Counted from the first letter of the stretch, positions 49,090-60,700 are shown. The stretch is DNA of 64,000 nucleotides from Sialis fuliginosa (GCA_961205875.1 OY540810.1:30566001-30630000); one strand, 5' to 3'. A program made the numbers and translations. The notes: generated by a model from the sequence alone, not told the origin.

Positions 49090-49882
49090 TCCTGACTGAC
49101 TGGCTGATTGACAGATTCACCATCGCCAAGCCAAAACTCTGTGGCCTAGAAACGTATAATTTAGTGGTTGTCTTCCTTTTATAGCACCCACTAAGAATGG
49201 ATTTTTTGAAAATCGGGGGTGGATAATTTTGTTTGTTTGTATTTACTCGAATGGCACAAATATTCTACAACACAAATAGCTTTTTCGAAAATAGGGGGGT
49301 GGGGTATTAAATTTTTTAAATTTTGATATATTTATCTACATAATTGTTTATGACATTAAAGTAAATTCGGACAAAATGATATCCAATTAAAATAAAAATT
49401 TCAACATTCAACCCCAAATAACGTAAGAGGGTTTTTGATATGTTTATCTACATAGGTGATTTAGTTATAAAGGTAAACTAGGGCAAAGTAGTCTTCTATT
49501 AAAATAAAAATTTCGACATTCAACCCCTACTGGCGGGGGTAGATAGTAGGGGTTTTTATATTCGAGATATTTACGATTTTGTATAGGTACCTAATGAATA
49601 AATAATGAAAAATTAAGAATAATTAAATATTTCATCCTCTGTCACGTATGAAGGGTTGTAATTAATTTTATTCGATCCGGCGGGAAAAAATACTTCGAGG
49701 AACGAGGTTTTGGGTGGGAAAACAACCCCCTATCTCGCATAGAAGCCGAGATATTCACGATTTTGTATATATAATGAATAAAAAGCAAAAAAAATATTTC
49801 TTCCCCTGTTTTAAAATATAATTATGCTGCCAACATAAAAAACCATACAACGCAGGTGAAGCCGCGGGCAGGTCCGTTAGTT
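49090..49882 (-). repeat. Dispersed retroposon-like repeat, copy B (inverted, longest)
   Basis: On the minus strand it starts actaacggacctgcccgcgg and runs through aaaatcgtgaatatctcgg to a gactgactgg-type tail near 49095. Internal sub-blocks (acattcaacccc, gatatgtttatctacata) are repeated, so this copy has internal duplications. Related to copies A and C. Confidence 0.75.
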
Positions 49883-50694
49883 TGATATTTCTAACTGTAA
49901 ATAGATTTAATTAAAATATGTATTGAATGTATACAATACTTCCCGCTTTACCAGTACCCAGTTTTACGAATTTCCCTAGTGAACGTGATTCAACCATTCT
50001 TTCCTATTTTATCAATTCCCGCTTTTCCAAGCCAATTAACTCTTAAAATGGAAAATACCTGTACTTTCAAATATGTTTTGAAAATATCAACTGAAATGTG
50101 TTATAAAACATTGACCAAAAAGGTACTAGCTAATTATGTATAATTAATCAAAGAAATAAATGTACCATTTACATTTACAACAAAAGCCATACATATTTTA
50201 AAACTTACATTTTTCAAATTAAAATAATTATGTAAGTTGAAGAGAAAATAAAACATACTTTTACTACACGGAAATAGGTTAAGTAGATTAAATTCACCCC
50301 CTTTTAATAAATTAACGAGTAGCGACAGTAATAAAGAGCGTTATTGACTGTAGTAAAATAACAATTTATTGAGTACATTCAACATTCTTTACAAACTATT
50401 CCAGATTACGTATTTATAAGAATTTATTTTATACCACGTGGTTTTACTGGGTTACTGGTTTTATTGTTTTTAGCAAAGATTTTTATTTTATTTCCTAAAG
50501 AACAATACATTTAAAATTACATTATTTAATCATGGATACCACAAACAATACATATAAAAAAAAGATTTTATATTCATTGCTTCAAAAATTAAAGGATACC
50601 TACCTAACTTTTCATATAGAAAATATCTTTCTGTCATATTATGTTCTTACTGGAAAAACGATGAAAATGGTTTCTCAGTCACTTAAACTAAAAA
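49883..50694. other. Gene-free region
   Basis: AT-rich, no coding signal beyond a chance frame at 50532-50753 that runs into the repeat at 50.7 kb. Confidence 0.3.
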
Positions 50695-50822
50695 TATACT
50701 CCTTAACCACAATAAAAAAAATGTCATCCGACACGTGTTTCGACTTCACATGAAGTCCTCATCAGGAGCTTCGAAACACGTGTCGAGTGACATTGTTTTA
50801 TTATGGTTGAGATGTATATTTT
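50695..50822. mobile_element. Inverted pair of Penelope-like terminal fragments
   Basis: cttaaccacaataaaa...gacacgtgtttcga and its inverted partner tcgaaacacgtgtcgagtga...ttatggttgagatgtatat have about 50-bp arms around cttcacatgaagtcctcatcaggagct. The block gacattgttttat is shared with the copy at 51.3 kb and a related one at 58.0-58.1 kb. Confidence 0.65.
50730..50765 (-). ncRNA. Hammerhead-like core with CACGTG stem III
   Basis: On the minus strand: CTGATGA (50765-50759), one extra G, a perfect stem GACTTCA-TG-TGAAGTC, GAAA, then CACGTG and TC. This matches the order core, stem II, GAAA, very short stem III and cleavage site (GTC) of a hammerhead ribozyme. The extra G and a weak stem I make activity uncertain. 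It is the best-preserved core in the window. Confidence 0.5.
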
Positions 50823-51319
50823 TAATTAAAATATTATGTTGTATTTACACTAGAAAGATAATATAGTAACACGGTGTTTTTTGACAAAATAGCAACAATA
50901 GCTATATATTTTTAAATACGAATTATTTTTTTTAAACACCATGTTGTTGTTTTGTCTTGTCTCGATGTAAACACGGCATTAGCTGAGTAGTTTATGTGAT
51001 GCTAAGAAATAATTAACATTGATGTGAGTTGTGACAACTTAAAAAATGAGCAGTTTAACCTACCAAAAATCTTAATAAAACTGATAAAAAAAATTCTAGT
51101 TTAAGGCGTGAAAAATTCAATTTTACAAATAACTGTTAAACTGTTTGGAATATTGAATTGTAATGATCCGTAAAACAGCATAAATGTGATAAAAATTTTA
51201 ATTTGGAGGGGATATAATGGTTACATTATTTGTAGGCTATAATGCGGTTCAATTTTCGATGTTGTAGCAATAACTTTTGATTAGCAGAAAATTTTGATTA
51301 CTGGAAAATTGAACTATTA

Positions 51320-51385
51320 GGCACCTGATGAGGACATCTTGTGAATTTGAAACACGTGTCGAAAGACATTGTTTTATCGTGGTTT
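51320..51385 (+). ncRNA. Hammerhead-like core, decayed copy
   Basis: CTGATGA (51325-51331), then ggacatcttgtgaattt where the stem should be, then GAAACACGTGTC (51349-51360) and gacattgttttat. Core bases are kept but stem II no longer pairs well. It is in the opposite orientation to the 50.7-kb core and 0.6 kb away. Confidence 0.4.
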
Positions 51386-52411
51386 ATGTGAATATATTTA
51401 GTTTAAGTGACAAAATTTTCAATCAATTTAACCGAAATCTTTAAAATTATTAGTTATGTTCATTGTTTTTATTCAATATAATTAATATGTACCTAAATGG
51501 AAAAATAAACATTCATTATTTTTTAAAAATGAATAGAAAAGAAATTAAAAATAATGATACTCTTTACAATTTCTACATTTTCAAAAAAAAATCCAAAATT
51601 TAAAAAATTGAATAAAATTGATACCAAATATGAAATTTGTATATTGTCGTTTTTGAGTTTCTAGCGTCTACAAACAGATAGACAGACTGACATACAATCG
51701 AAAGTAAAAATATTATGATTATTCAATTGAAATGTATGTATTAAAAATGAAACTTAGGTAGTAACGTCTGATAAATTAATTAATTAATGTCATTACAAAT
51801 ATGCATTTGAAATTATGTTGAATTGCAAAATGTAAGTACTTACAAAGTACGTAAAATGTAAACATCTTCGTATGATATTTCTGAATCCTCCCCTGTATGT
51901 ACATTAATACTGTATTAGACATGGAATACAAGCATTGATATGGGTACCCAGCCAGCTTCCCTACATTGCAATAAATATTACATTGATTTGAGTGGAAAAG
52001 AAGAAGCCAAAATCCTTAAAAATATTTCACTCTTATTTATTATTTCTCTACGAAAAATATGTAATGAACATTGAAATTGATTTTCTCTCTTATTACATTA
52101 TAATATGGATATTTATTATAACATATACCTCCACATTTAGTAACTGTATAGTTTATATTTTATATCAATCAATATTTTATTTAATTAATTTAGCAGATTG
52201 AAATTAATAATTATATATTATTATTTTTACCATTGTTTATTTAACAATAAATAAATCAATAAAGTGCCATTTCAGAAATCAATTAAATATTAGATAATTA
52301 TTATAAGAATTCTATAAAAATAGTCACGCGAATTCTTTAAATAAATATAATATGCATATACAAAAAAAATCAAAATAAACAGAACGTGAAAATATTTAAA
52401 CATGAACTCAC
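51386..52411. other. Gene-free region
   Basis: AT-rich. A gacagactgaca run near 51678 suggests a retroposon tail. No exon continuing the candidate minus-strand gene at 52.4 kb was found. Confidence 0.3.
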
Positions 52412-52484
52412 CGTCATTTAAAAACACATGTTTATTATAATATTTTGCACTTTTAACACAAATACAAACATCACAAATATTCAT
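52412..52484 (-). CDS. Candidate first coding exon of an unknown gene
   Basis: ATG at 52484-52482 in a fair context (ggaaATGA) opens MNICDVCICVKSAKYYNKHV and ends at a strong donor GACG|GTGAGT (52412/52411), phase 1. The C-x2-C-x-C start recalls a zinc-binding N-terminus, but I cannot name a family. No further exon was located on the left. Upstream DNA (52.67-52.83 kb) is locally GC-richer with CpGs, like an insect promoter. It could be a gene relic or a chance frame. Confidence 0.3.
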
Positions 52485-52669
52485 TTCCGTAGAAAATTAT
52501 ACACGAAAACTCCGGTATTTTTCATAACACTGATTTCATCTTGTCATCACTATTTGAATGTCAACATTTGAAGGGTTGAAATGTCCACCTGCATTATATC
52601 GTTATATGTGTAGAGTTTGATGTGTTCTAATACAAAAGCGTGTAAATATAAGGAGTAAAATGGTATAAT

Positions 52670-52830
52670 GACGTGAATATACTGGGGCGGAATATCCGAC
52701 AGCTTATGGACGACATCTCGCTCATGCGCACTCCGCGCCAAACGACGTCTGACATCGATGTGTGTGTATGTGTGTGCGTGTGCGAGGTTTCTATCACAAT
52801 GTAAGAGACGCTCTACATCCGGTAATTATT
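52670..52830. promoter_or_regulatory. GC-richer patch between two divergent candidate exons
   Basis: Contains ccgacagcttatgg, gcgcactccgcgccaaacg and a TG microsatellite (52759-52782) in otherwise AT-rich DNA. Its place between a leftward and a rightward candidate exon suggests a bidirectional promoter. Inference only. Confidence 0.25.
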
Positions 52831-53170
52831 TTTAATTATAACCGGAAACTGTAACCACCGATGAAATGTGCTTTTTGCTTACGTATTTATTTTTTAGTAA
52901 ATAACAATTGTCCATTGTTGCAAATTTTTTAACGCGATTACAGGAAGCGAAAAGTTTGTTAAGTCGGCCTTGAACTCTGATTGTTGGGAAATTATGGAGT
53001 ATCCGTTTGGGGAAAACTATACGTTAATTTTAACGTCCATCGATTTGGAATACATTAAGGAGGATTTAATTTATTCTGAAATGATAAATGTTGTACCAGA
53101 TAATATTGCTTTCATTACTTTTTGTAGCTGTTATTATACAAATGCGAATGATTTGATTAGACGCTATTAA
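52758..53170 (+). CDS. Candidate small two-exon gene, unrecognised
   Basis: The frame from 52944 to the stop at 53170 has balanced codon use, unusual here. It encodes CWEIMEYPFGENYTLILTS, a run rich in E, D, I and Y, and ends LIRRY. It is preceded by an acceptor gcgattacag|GA. A possible first exon is 52758-52821 (ATG in a TG repeat, donor ATCCG|GTAATT), which fits in phase over a 122-bp intron and gives 96 residues. The first exon is weak because it is largely microsatellite. An internal ATG at 52994 would give about 58 residues. I see no domain and no near poly(A) signal. Confidence 0.3.
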
Positions 53171-53816
53171 ATATTAATGGATATTTCTTACATGGCGTCC
53201 GTTTATAATTTATGAAGCATGCAGCGCCGGATGTTAGCATTGCAGTATCTTGCTACAAAAAAACATTAGTCCCAGATTGTTGCGATAAGTGAAAAGATGT
53301 ATTACATCAATGAAGACAATTTTTAATCATATAAAATTAATTTCAGAGAGATAAAATATTTTAGGTACTTGACTATTTTGTAGCTATTAATCACATAGAT
53401 TATGGAATACATACTCGTATACGAGCTTCTTTCATGTATTCTATAGTTTTATATTTGACATTTTCACAATTTTATTTTATTTAAAATTATTGAGTTTGTT
53501 GTGCAGCATCGCCACCAGAGGTTATATACTAACCACGGACAGATTTTTTCTCACACTTACCTATATTCATATTTACGTGACTAGAACACATAAAATAGTC
53601 AAGTGCCATATTCTTTTGCAACATTATCTCCGTAAAAGAAGGCAATTTTCAATTTGGTTAGCCCTACGCTATGACACTATGGCGTCTTTAGTATAATGAT
53701 AAATCTGGCATTGGGAGTATGTCCAAATGTTTTAATGTGTTATTTTTATTATAACATACATTGAAATACATAATATATTAACACTTTAAACCATATCATT
53801 AAATTATACATATATA
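53171..53816. other. Gene-free region with a probable repeat
   Basis: Strings ttgtgcagcatcgccaccagaggttatata (about 53499) and tatggcgtctttagtataatga (about 53680) look like parts of a dispersed repeat, but I have no second copy in the window. No supported exon. Confidence 0.3.
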
Positions 53817-54482
53817 CAGGATGTCTCGTAAACATACCGACAAACTTTAAGTTGTGTGCTGATGTTGTAATAGGTGCAACCTACGAAAGTTCATAATTTC
53901 TGTTCTAGGGGGCACCTAAACATTTTATGTTTAATACATCATTTTATGTGTTTTTATTTATTTTTATTTTTATCTCCTTTTAAAAACAAATTCAAAGAAT
54001 AAAAAGTGCTTCGAATTAATCAATGAATACAAAAATAAATTATAAGATTTGATGATATTTTTTTATTTTTTGGTTGGGCATTATTTACAAAATTAATAAA
54101 TGTCATAAAAAATTCAAAAAGTTATTTCATTATATTGTCTGACTAATTCTAAAAACTTTTCAACTTTTACAAAATTTTCTAAAAGTTGATCCTTTAAAAT
54201 AAACATAAAAATAAATATAAACATAAACATAGAATGTTTGAGTACCCTCTGGAGCAGAAATTAGGATTATCGTAGGTTATACCCATTACCACTTTTATTC
54301 AGTTTTCTTTGAACTATCATTTCTACAAAAAATGTCAACCAAAAAGCATTTTTGGGGGGTCCTTTATTTTGATTTACTGCTTAAACGGCTCGTTTTGCGG
54401 ACATAGGTTTATGTATTAACAAAAGAGTGATTCTTTTAATGCCCTTGATAACTCCTTGTCAGTATGTTTACTGGACACTCTG
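53817..54482. mobile_element. Foldback element with CAGGATGTCTCG ends (666 bp)
   Basis: caggatgtctcgtaaacata and its inverted partner tatgtttactggacactctg form the ends. Inner blocks (cctacgaaagttcataattt, tttaatacat) also recur inverted. TA flanks both sides (53815-53816, 54483-54484). Non-coding. Its ends resemble those at 10.27 and 39.68 kb. Confidence 0.85.
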
Positions 54483-55022
54483 TATATAACAATTTTTCCC
54501 ACTCTAAGTACTGAAATATTGGAAAATGCACTCAGTTCTGAGTCGGAAGTTTGCCAAAATATGTTATAATTTATAATAACTAAGCTATTTTCAAACTTAT
54601 AAATATATGATGTAAATTGAAAAGAAATAATATTTTATTATTATTTTCCAATGATTTCTTTAAAAATAACAGACCAGAATAAAAACACAGATCTCTATAT
54701 TTTTAACTTGTTAACAAAGTTTGTGCAAAATCACTTAAAAACTTTTTTCTTCTGTTGTGACTTTAGATTGTTTGTAATTCGTGTCAGGAAAGTAAATTGT
54801 TTCAAAATACGCTTTTGTTATCGTCTTGTTGAAAAAGTAACATTTATTTTACAATAAGCTGGAGACTTTTTTCCCAAATGTAAATATTTTAAATATTACA
54901 TAGAATTTATTTTCAACATTTATTTAATATAAAATTTGCAATGTTCAAAAATCAAACAAGTAACACCTAAAAAAACATTTGATAAATTAGTTATGGTATT
55001 AAAATCATAGCAAATTAAAATA

Positions 55023-55558
55023 AGGTACTGGCATTAGTCTTGGATAAGACCCCAGTAATGGTTATTTTTAAATTAAATGTACTAAATTATAAATATTTGT
55101 CGATATTTGATTACTACCATATCTGAATATTAATCTATATATGTACATTTAACTGTCTTACAGCGTGATTTGATGACAATCAGTCAATAGGTGTCAAAAT
55201 GGTGGACATTTGAACTAATAAGTATAATTTATTTATAGCTGCTTTACATTGTTTCAAATTCGTCGATTCTTTCTTTTATATATTTAGTGTCGTAGTACTT
55301 ATCATTTTATAATCATTAGCAAGTGTCCATCACTGCGTACTCATTATTGGGTTTACTTTATCCATTACTGGAGAAAAAAGCATAAACAAAATAGAAGGCT
55401 ATAATTAAAAAAAAACTATATTTACGAACTTTGGTAATTATATTGATTAAATAAAGAGTTACTTGTGTTATTAGTAACATGAGAATTACCAAAAAGCCCG
55501 ATTATCACAAAAATTGTAAACCTTGCTCTTATAACGGCCATAACTGGTGCCAGTACCT
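55023..55558 (-). mobile_element. TA-flanked MITE, copy 2 of the AAGTACTGGCA family
   Basis: Reverse-complement copy of 21636-22163, similar along its whole 536 bp. Ends aggtactggcat and gtgccagtacct, flanked by TA (55021-55022, 55559-55560). A small difference block (cattactggagaaaaaag) marks an indel relative to copy 1. Confidence 0.85.
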
Positions 55559-55735
55559 TATATATATGTTATGTTTCCTGAAAAATACTTTACTAATTAC
55601 ATACAGTTAGACCAGTTTCACGAACGATAGTTACCAAGCATCAGGGTCAAATACGATCTTCGACACCGGCTCGGACAAAAGTACTGGACCAGTTCGTATA
55701 AAGTTTAGTTTGAATTAATTGTTATACCCATACAC

Positions 55736-56409
55736 GCCGACTCAGTGGGGGGATTGGGGCGATTACTCACTTCGGCGAGATTTCATGTTTTTTTAAAATT
55801 ATTTAGTAAGTTATGATATTTACTCTTATTTTCTTATCTTTTAGTTGATATTTCTATGACAAATTGAAATTCGATGTATGAAATATTACTAAAATATTTT
55901 GAACCTTAGATTTCGTTAAAAGTATGTTTATTATAAAGAAAATGACGTTAAAAGTTGAAATTTTCAAACCGTAGATCTAAAATGGCTATAACTTTTGATC
56001 TAGTGGTAGGATTTAATTTCAATTAACGGATTTGTGTGCCAAAATCTGTATAACAATATATCAGGGTATGGTGAAGTTTTTTTCGATTTTTCGCAAAAAA
56101 CTTTTTGTCGAATATTCAAATATTATACATGTTTTTATATAAATTTTGACACGCTGAATTTATCATTTTTCTCCAAAATTATGAAAAAATTTAAAATTTG
56201 AGAGGCCTTATATCGAGAACGAAGATACATATTTGCGGTTTGAAAATTTCAACTTTTCACACCATTTTCTATATAATAAATATACTTTTAACGAAATCGA
56301 AAATACACAATTTTGTGGTAAAATTTTTTGCATCATACTTTAATTTGTCATATTTCGACATTGATATTTAATTATGAAAATCTCGCACCTATGAGTAAAA
56401 AGAAGTCGG
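55736..56409. mobile_element. Foldback element, about 674 bp, gccgact...agtcggt
   Basis: gccgactcag...gattactcacttcggcgag is mirrored by ctcgcacctatgagtaaaaagaagtcggt. Inner blocks such as ttgaaattttcaaaccg and acttttaacgaaatc are also inverted. Ends are approximate. Non-coding. Confidence 0.7.
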
Positions 56410-58019
56410 TAGATATAATTTCGCCTACTAAAAAAAATATATTTTTTTAAATAATTTGTAATGTTTAAAAATATATATTTTATATTATGGTCTGCCAATA
56501 GGACATTTGCCCGGTTGCCCGCTCATACCATTCGTATCAGGGCTTGCTAAGCATTCATAGTTATCTCTAACCTAAATGTAGTACCTAATTGTTATCTTAT
56601 GTAACTATTTAATTTTAACAAATCAACATACAGTTTGAAAATGTAATACTATTATAATTGGCTAGATAGTGCGTTCCATTAATGAATATAATATAATATT
56701 TTATGAAATGTACGTACAAGGGACAAATATATATGACACATACAAACACTGATATTTTCATAATTTCAAATTCTCCAAATACAACCACAGAAAATGAAAA
56801 GTTGTTACAAATTTAAACAGTTATAATGACAAGATTCTGCGAATTTTAAAATAATTAATCTAAAATTATTAATTGAATTGTTTATTTTTAAATACCGAAT
56901 AACGAAACAACGTGAAACAGATTAATAATATACTTGTTTTCGTAACTTTGAACGGGCTACATCTACATCGCATTTATAATTAATTTATTACAAAGTGATA
57001 CGATAATCCGAAAAAGTCCAGTTTAGTGTTTTATAATAAACCCCAACATTTTATATATAAAATCGTGTGCGGCAAAATCACGAAAGGCCTACATTAGAGA
57101 GAGTTTCAGGTATTAAAACGTCATTCAAGGATTGGTTTTTGTGTGACGATAGTGTGTTGTTTTTTTACTCCATATTATATTCATTTTCATGACCTAGTTA
57201 GACATTTGTGTCTGCAGTAAAATACAGTGACGGCTCATCGGGGGGGTTCTTTTTGCATGGACACATATTATTTTTATAAGAGAAATATTAAATCACTATA
57301 GATTTTATTGATTTTCGCCGATATGGGAAAGTAACAGATGGTATACTGTGCTTTTACATTCTATCATAAATGCAATATCATGAAATATTTCTATAATTCC
57401 GAAGATTTCATTTCAATTAATCAGAAATCTTGAGTGATTAAATACATAAGAGTTTCTCAGAAGCTATAGAGTACATACACTACAAATATAAGATGAAAAC
57501 GGTATTCAAGTGTTAATCGCTTAGACTACTGAATTTTTGTATATTATCTTATACATTTTTAATCTACTTAGTTAGACATATTTTGAGAGTTCTTTTCGAA
57601 TACACTTTTTTAAATTCAAAATTTAACTTATTTTTATTCCAATAAAACAATAGGTCCATTGGCTATTTTTATGAGTAATTCAAGTCTTGATAACTCCTAC
57701 CCCCTCCAATTTAAACATATATATTTTTTAAATAATGTCAAAGTAACCCTGAGTACGGGGATACTTTTAAATGTCATTAAATTGACTCAAAGATAACAAC
57801 CTTGCGGTTACTTTGACATCATTTTAATTTAAAAAAAATATGCCTTTAATTATAAAGGTAAAATATAAGGGTTAACTAAAATTAAAATAACAGCTTTCGT
57901 CAATAACATTGACATTTTTATTTATTAAACATTTTACTTAAATTTTAATTAGAGTCGGGATCAATGCTAACAAATAATAAACATAATAATTATCCTACTG
58001 AAAATCGAAGAAACTGTGA
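56410..58019. other. Gene-free region with one small palindrome
   Basis: The only structure found is a hairpin at about 57735-57823 (aatgtcaaagtaacc / ggttactttgacat). The string cagtgacggctcatcgggggg near 57226 looks like a lone hAT-type end. No host exon. Confidence 0.35.
57735..57823. repeat. Hairpin with aatgtcaaagtaacc arms
   Basis: Arms of about 15-25 bp, flanked by mirrored tttttaaat / atttaaaaa stretches. Probably a MITE end pair or a decayed foldback. Confidence 0.6.
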
Positions 58020-58038
58020 TTTCTTAGTCACAAATATA

Positions 58039-58134
58039 CACCTTAACCTCAAGAAAACAATGTCGAATGGTATTGTTTTCTTGTGGTTACAATGTCGAAT
58101 TACATTGTTTTCTTGTGGGTAAGGTGTATATTTT
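58039..58134. repeat. Inverted repeat related to Penelope-type ends
   Basis: acaccttaacctcaagaaaacaatgtcgaa is mirrored by attgttttcttgtgggtaaggtgt. The unit aatgtcgaa-x-attgttttcttgtgg occurs twice in tandem. It resembles the gtcgagtgacattgttttat blocks at 50.7 and 51.3 kb. Confidence 0.6.
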
Positions 58135-58194
58135 AGATTAAATAATAATTATAAGCAACATTAACAAAATATATAAATTAGTATCCTCACATAT

Positions 58195-58440
58195 CTCGCA
58201 ATCGTAGAATGTATTTTTTGAGCTTTTGTTATATATGCCATACGCCCACTTGCCACAGGTGATGCAGCAAATCCAGTCTTTATTCAGACGATAGTAACAA
58301 TAGTCACATTTGCAAAATGCTCAAAGGTTATTATTGTCCTTCTTCCTTTTTTTCGCGCGTCAGGTCTATCAAAAGAATGTTATCTTTTTCGTCATCGCAA
58401 GAAGGGTCATTCACAGATTGTGAACTAGAACTTGTTTAGA
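58195..58440 (-). pseudogene. Pogo/Tigger-like transposase C-terminal relic
   Basis: On the minus strand a frame reads FCKCDYCYY..., then DWICCITCGKWAYG, then FYDCEICED. The spacing C-x2-C, W-x2-C-x2-C-x2-W, C-x2-C matches the PHD-like tail of pogo-class (Tigger/Jerky) transposases as I remember it. One histidine and one cysteine of the motif are lost. An acidic/serine stretch (SSSSQSVNDPSCDDEKDN) lies before it in another frame with a stop, so the copy is broken. No ends were seen. Confidence 0.45.
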
Positions 58441-58740
58441 TAGGTTTAAACGTTTCTAAACGCTACTGTCAAAATAGCTCCGGTTTACGGTACTTACATA
58501 CTACCTATATACAGATGTGTAGGCATATTGCCAATTGCCTGGTAGAACAGGAAGTTACCCAGGAATGATCAAAGAAAATTAGTACTTAAATATAACAATT
58601 GAAAATTAATAAACATAAGTTTAATTAATAATTATGAATTTTTTATTTCAGTTAAAAACTTTTGTATTAATTACGACAAACTTGTATGAACTGTGAATGC
58701 ATTTTGTTCTTTTTAATTTGCTACACAGTAATTATTCCCG

Positions 58741-58785
58741 GTGTGTATGGATGTGTGAGTGTGTGTGTGTATGTGTGTGTGCTCG
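58741..58785. repeat. Interrupted (TG)n microsatellite
   Basis: tgtgtg runs interrupted by ta and ga. Frames over it on both strands are artefacts. Confidence 0.9.
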
Positions 58786-58855
58786 TTCCGACACTGGTTG
58801 TAAGTATTTGTTCGCCATACAACAGACCGCATATGAATCAATAAAATATACGACA

Positions 58856-58960
58856 GTCACTAGGTCACGCACTATTAGTGTAGCGCGAGGGGGAGGGAGT
58901 ACGCATCCACCTCCCTCCCACAGAGAGTTAGTGTAATTAACTAACTCGCGCAAACAATTA
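58856..58960. other. GC-richer patch with a small inverted repeat
   Basis: agtgtagcgcgagggggagggagtacgcatccacctccctccc contains ggagggagtacgc against ccacctccctcc. It stands out in base composition. It could be a promoter patch or an element piece; no gene is attached to it. Confidence 0.3.
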
Positions 58961-59062
58961 CGTATCAGTTAATTGTCAGCGGCAAAACCGACACCAGCCG
59001 TGGGAAATATTAACGTGAATATGTGCACTATCGAAACGTTTTGAGTTTCCTCAGATTTTATA

Positions 59063-59499
59063 AGGGGTCATCCATAAATAACATCACAAGTTAAGGGGGG
59101 AGGGGGGGGTCATCAAAGTGTGATATGGTTTGACAAGGAGAGGGGGGAAATCACAAGCGTTGTGACGTCACATCTAAAAAATCAAAACAATGAATTCTAC
59201 ATATAAAGAGAAAAAAAGTGAGGAATAATCTTAGTAACTCGGTACCTGTGAAGAGTTTTTGGGAAAATTTCAAACGTGCATGGTAAAATTTGAAATAAAT
59301 AAAAATTATATAAACAGGCAAGGACAATGAAAGAATATTTATTTTGTTGATTTTGAGTACCTAATTATTGTTCCTTAATTTGTGTGACGCTACAACAGGG
59401 GGGGAGGGGTTACACGAATGTGATAACCTGTGACAAGACCGGGGGGGAGGGGGTAAAAAAACCATGGAATTTGTATGACGTAATTGATGGATGGTCCCT
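59063..59499. mobile_element. TIR element with aggggtcatccat ends (437 bp), G-rich arms
   Basis: aggggtcatccataaataac is inverted at the right as gtaattgatggatggtccct. TA flanks both ends (59061-59062, 59500-59501). G-rich blocks (ggggggaggggggg) and tgtgacgtca recur inside. The type is widespread in animal genomes. Confidence 0.75.
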
Positions 59500-59657
59500 T
59501 AGTGGTGTCCACAAATCATTAATGTAATATAATAATAATATTGTTTAAGTTATATTGCATGGTCTTCAACTAACCTAGAATTATATACGAAAATACTAAT
59601 TTATGACAGTCTTCTAATACCGAAACTCTCGACGTAACTTATGTAATAATTTATGTA

Positions 59658-60260
59658 CTAGCGGACCTGCCCGCGGCTTCCCCCGCGTTGTATAATTTGT
59701 TTATGTTGGTAGAACAAATAATATTTTAAGACAAAGGGTGAAATATATTTCTTTTGCTTTTTACATTCATTACACAAAATCGTAAATATCTTGGCTCCTA
59801 TACAAGATAGGCGGTTGTTTTTCCCCCTAAAACCCTGTCCCTCGTAGTATTTCTCCCACCGGATTGAATGAAACTAATTACAACTCTCCATACGTCACGA
59901 GGAATGAAATATTAAATGATTATTTTTTAATTTTTGTTCATTACCTCTATATCTCGAATTTTAGTTAAAAATTTCAAAAACTCACCCCCTGTCTTTTATT
60001 TTAATACAACACTACATTACTCGAATTTACCTTTATAACTAATTCAGCTATGCAGATAAACATATCAAAAACCCACCCTCAGCCCTTTTACGCTATTAGG
60101 GGTTGATTGTCGGTATTTTTATTTTTATTGAATATTATTTTGTCCGAATTGATAAACATATCAAAAACCTACCCTCGTCCCCTCTTATGTTATTAGGGGT
60201 TGAATGTCGAAAATTTTATTTTAATTAAATATTATTTTGTACGAATTGATCTTAATGTTA
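59658..60260 (+). repeat. Dispersed retroposon-like repeat, copy C
   Basis: Starts ctagcggacctgcccgcgg. Shares acaaataatattttaagaca and aaatcgtaaatatcttgg with copies A and B and has internal repeats (aaacatatcaaaaacc twice). Followed by AT-rich DNA with cgacttcaaaaa, a lepidopteran-type repeat tail. Confidence 0.75.
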
Positions 60261-60700
60261 TAAACAGTAATGTAGTCGCCACTCAAAATGAAAAAATAAA
60301 AAACTTTTTAAGAAAAAAATAAAATCGACTTCAAAAAAATACTTAAATAAATACGAAAAGTATATAATAATTAAATTTAAAAACTTTTTAAGAAAGAAAA
60401 AAGAATACCGACATCAAAAACTTTATTTATTATATACTTTTCAGTGTTTTTAGGGTTTTTTTTTAAATTGATTTTAATTTTTTTTTTTAAGTTTTTTATT
60501 GGGCTTTTCATAAATTTCTGATGTTTTTTTTGTATTGAGTATCGTTAAAAATTTAATTACAGTTATTTACTATAATAAATTTTATTCGCCAAAAAGTCAA
60601 GATTTACGAATTGTAAGTGTATATAGTTCAATTAAAACTCAAAATATTGTAATGAAATAAAAACATATATAGGGCGTTGTTTAAAATAATATTATAATTA

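Noticed and set aside
58697-58953. Cysteine/valine and His/Thr-rich peptides on opposite strands
   Set aside because: They are translations of the TG/CA microsatellite.
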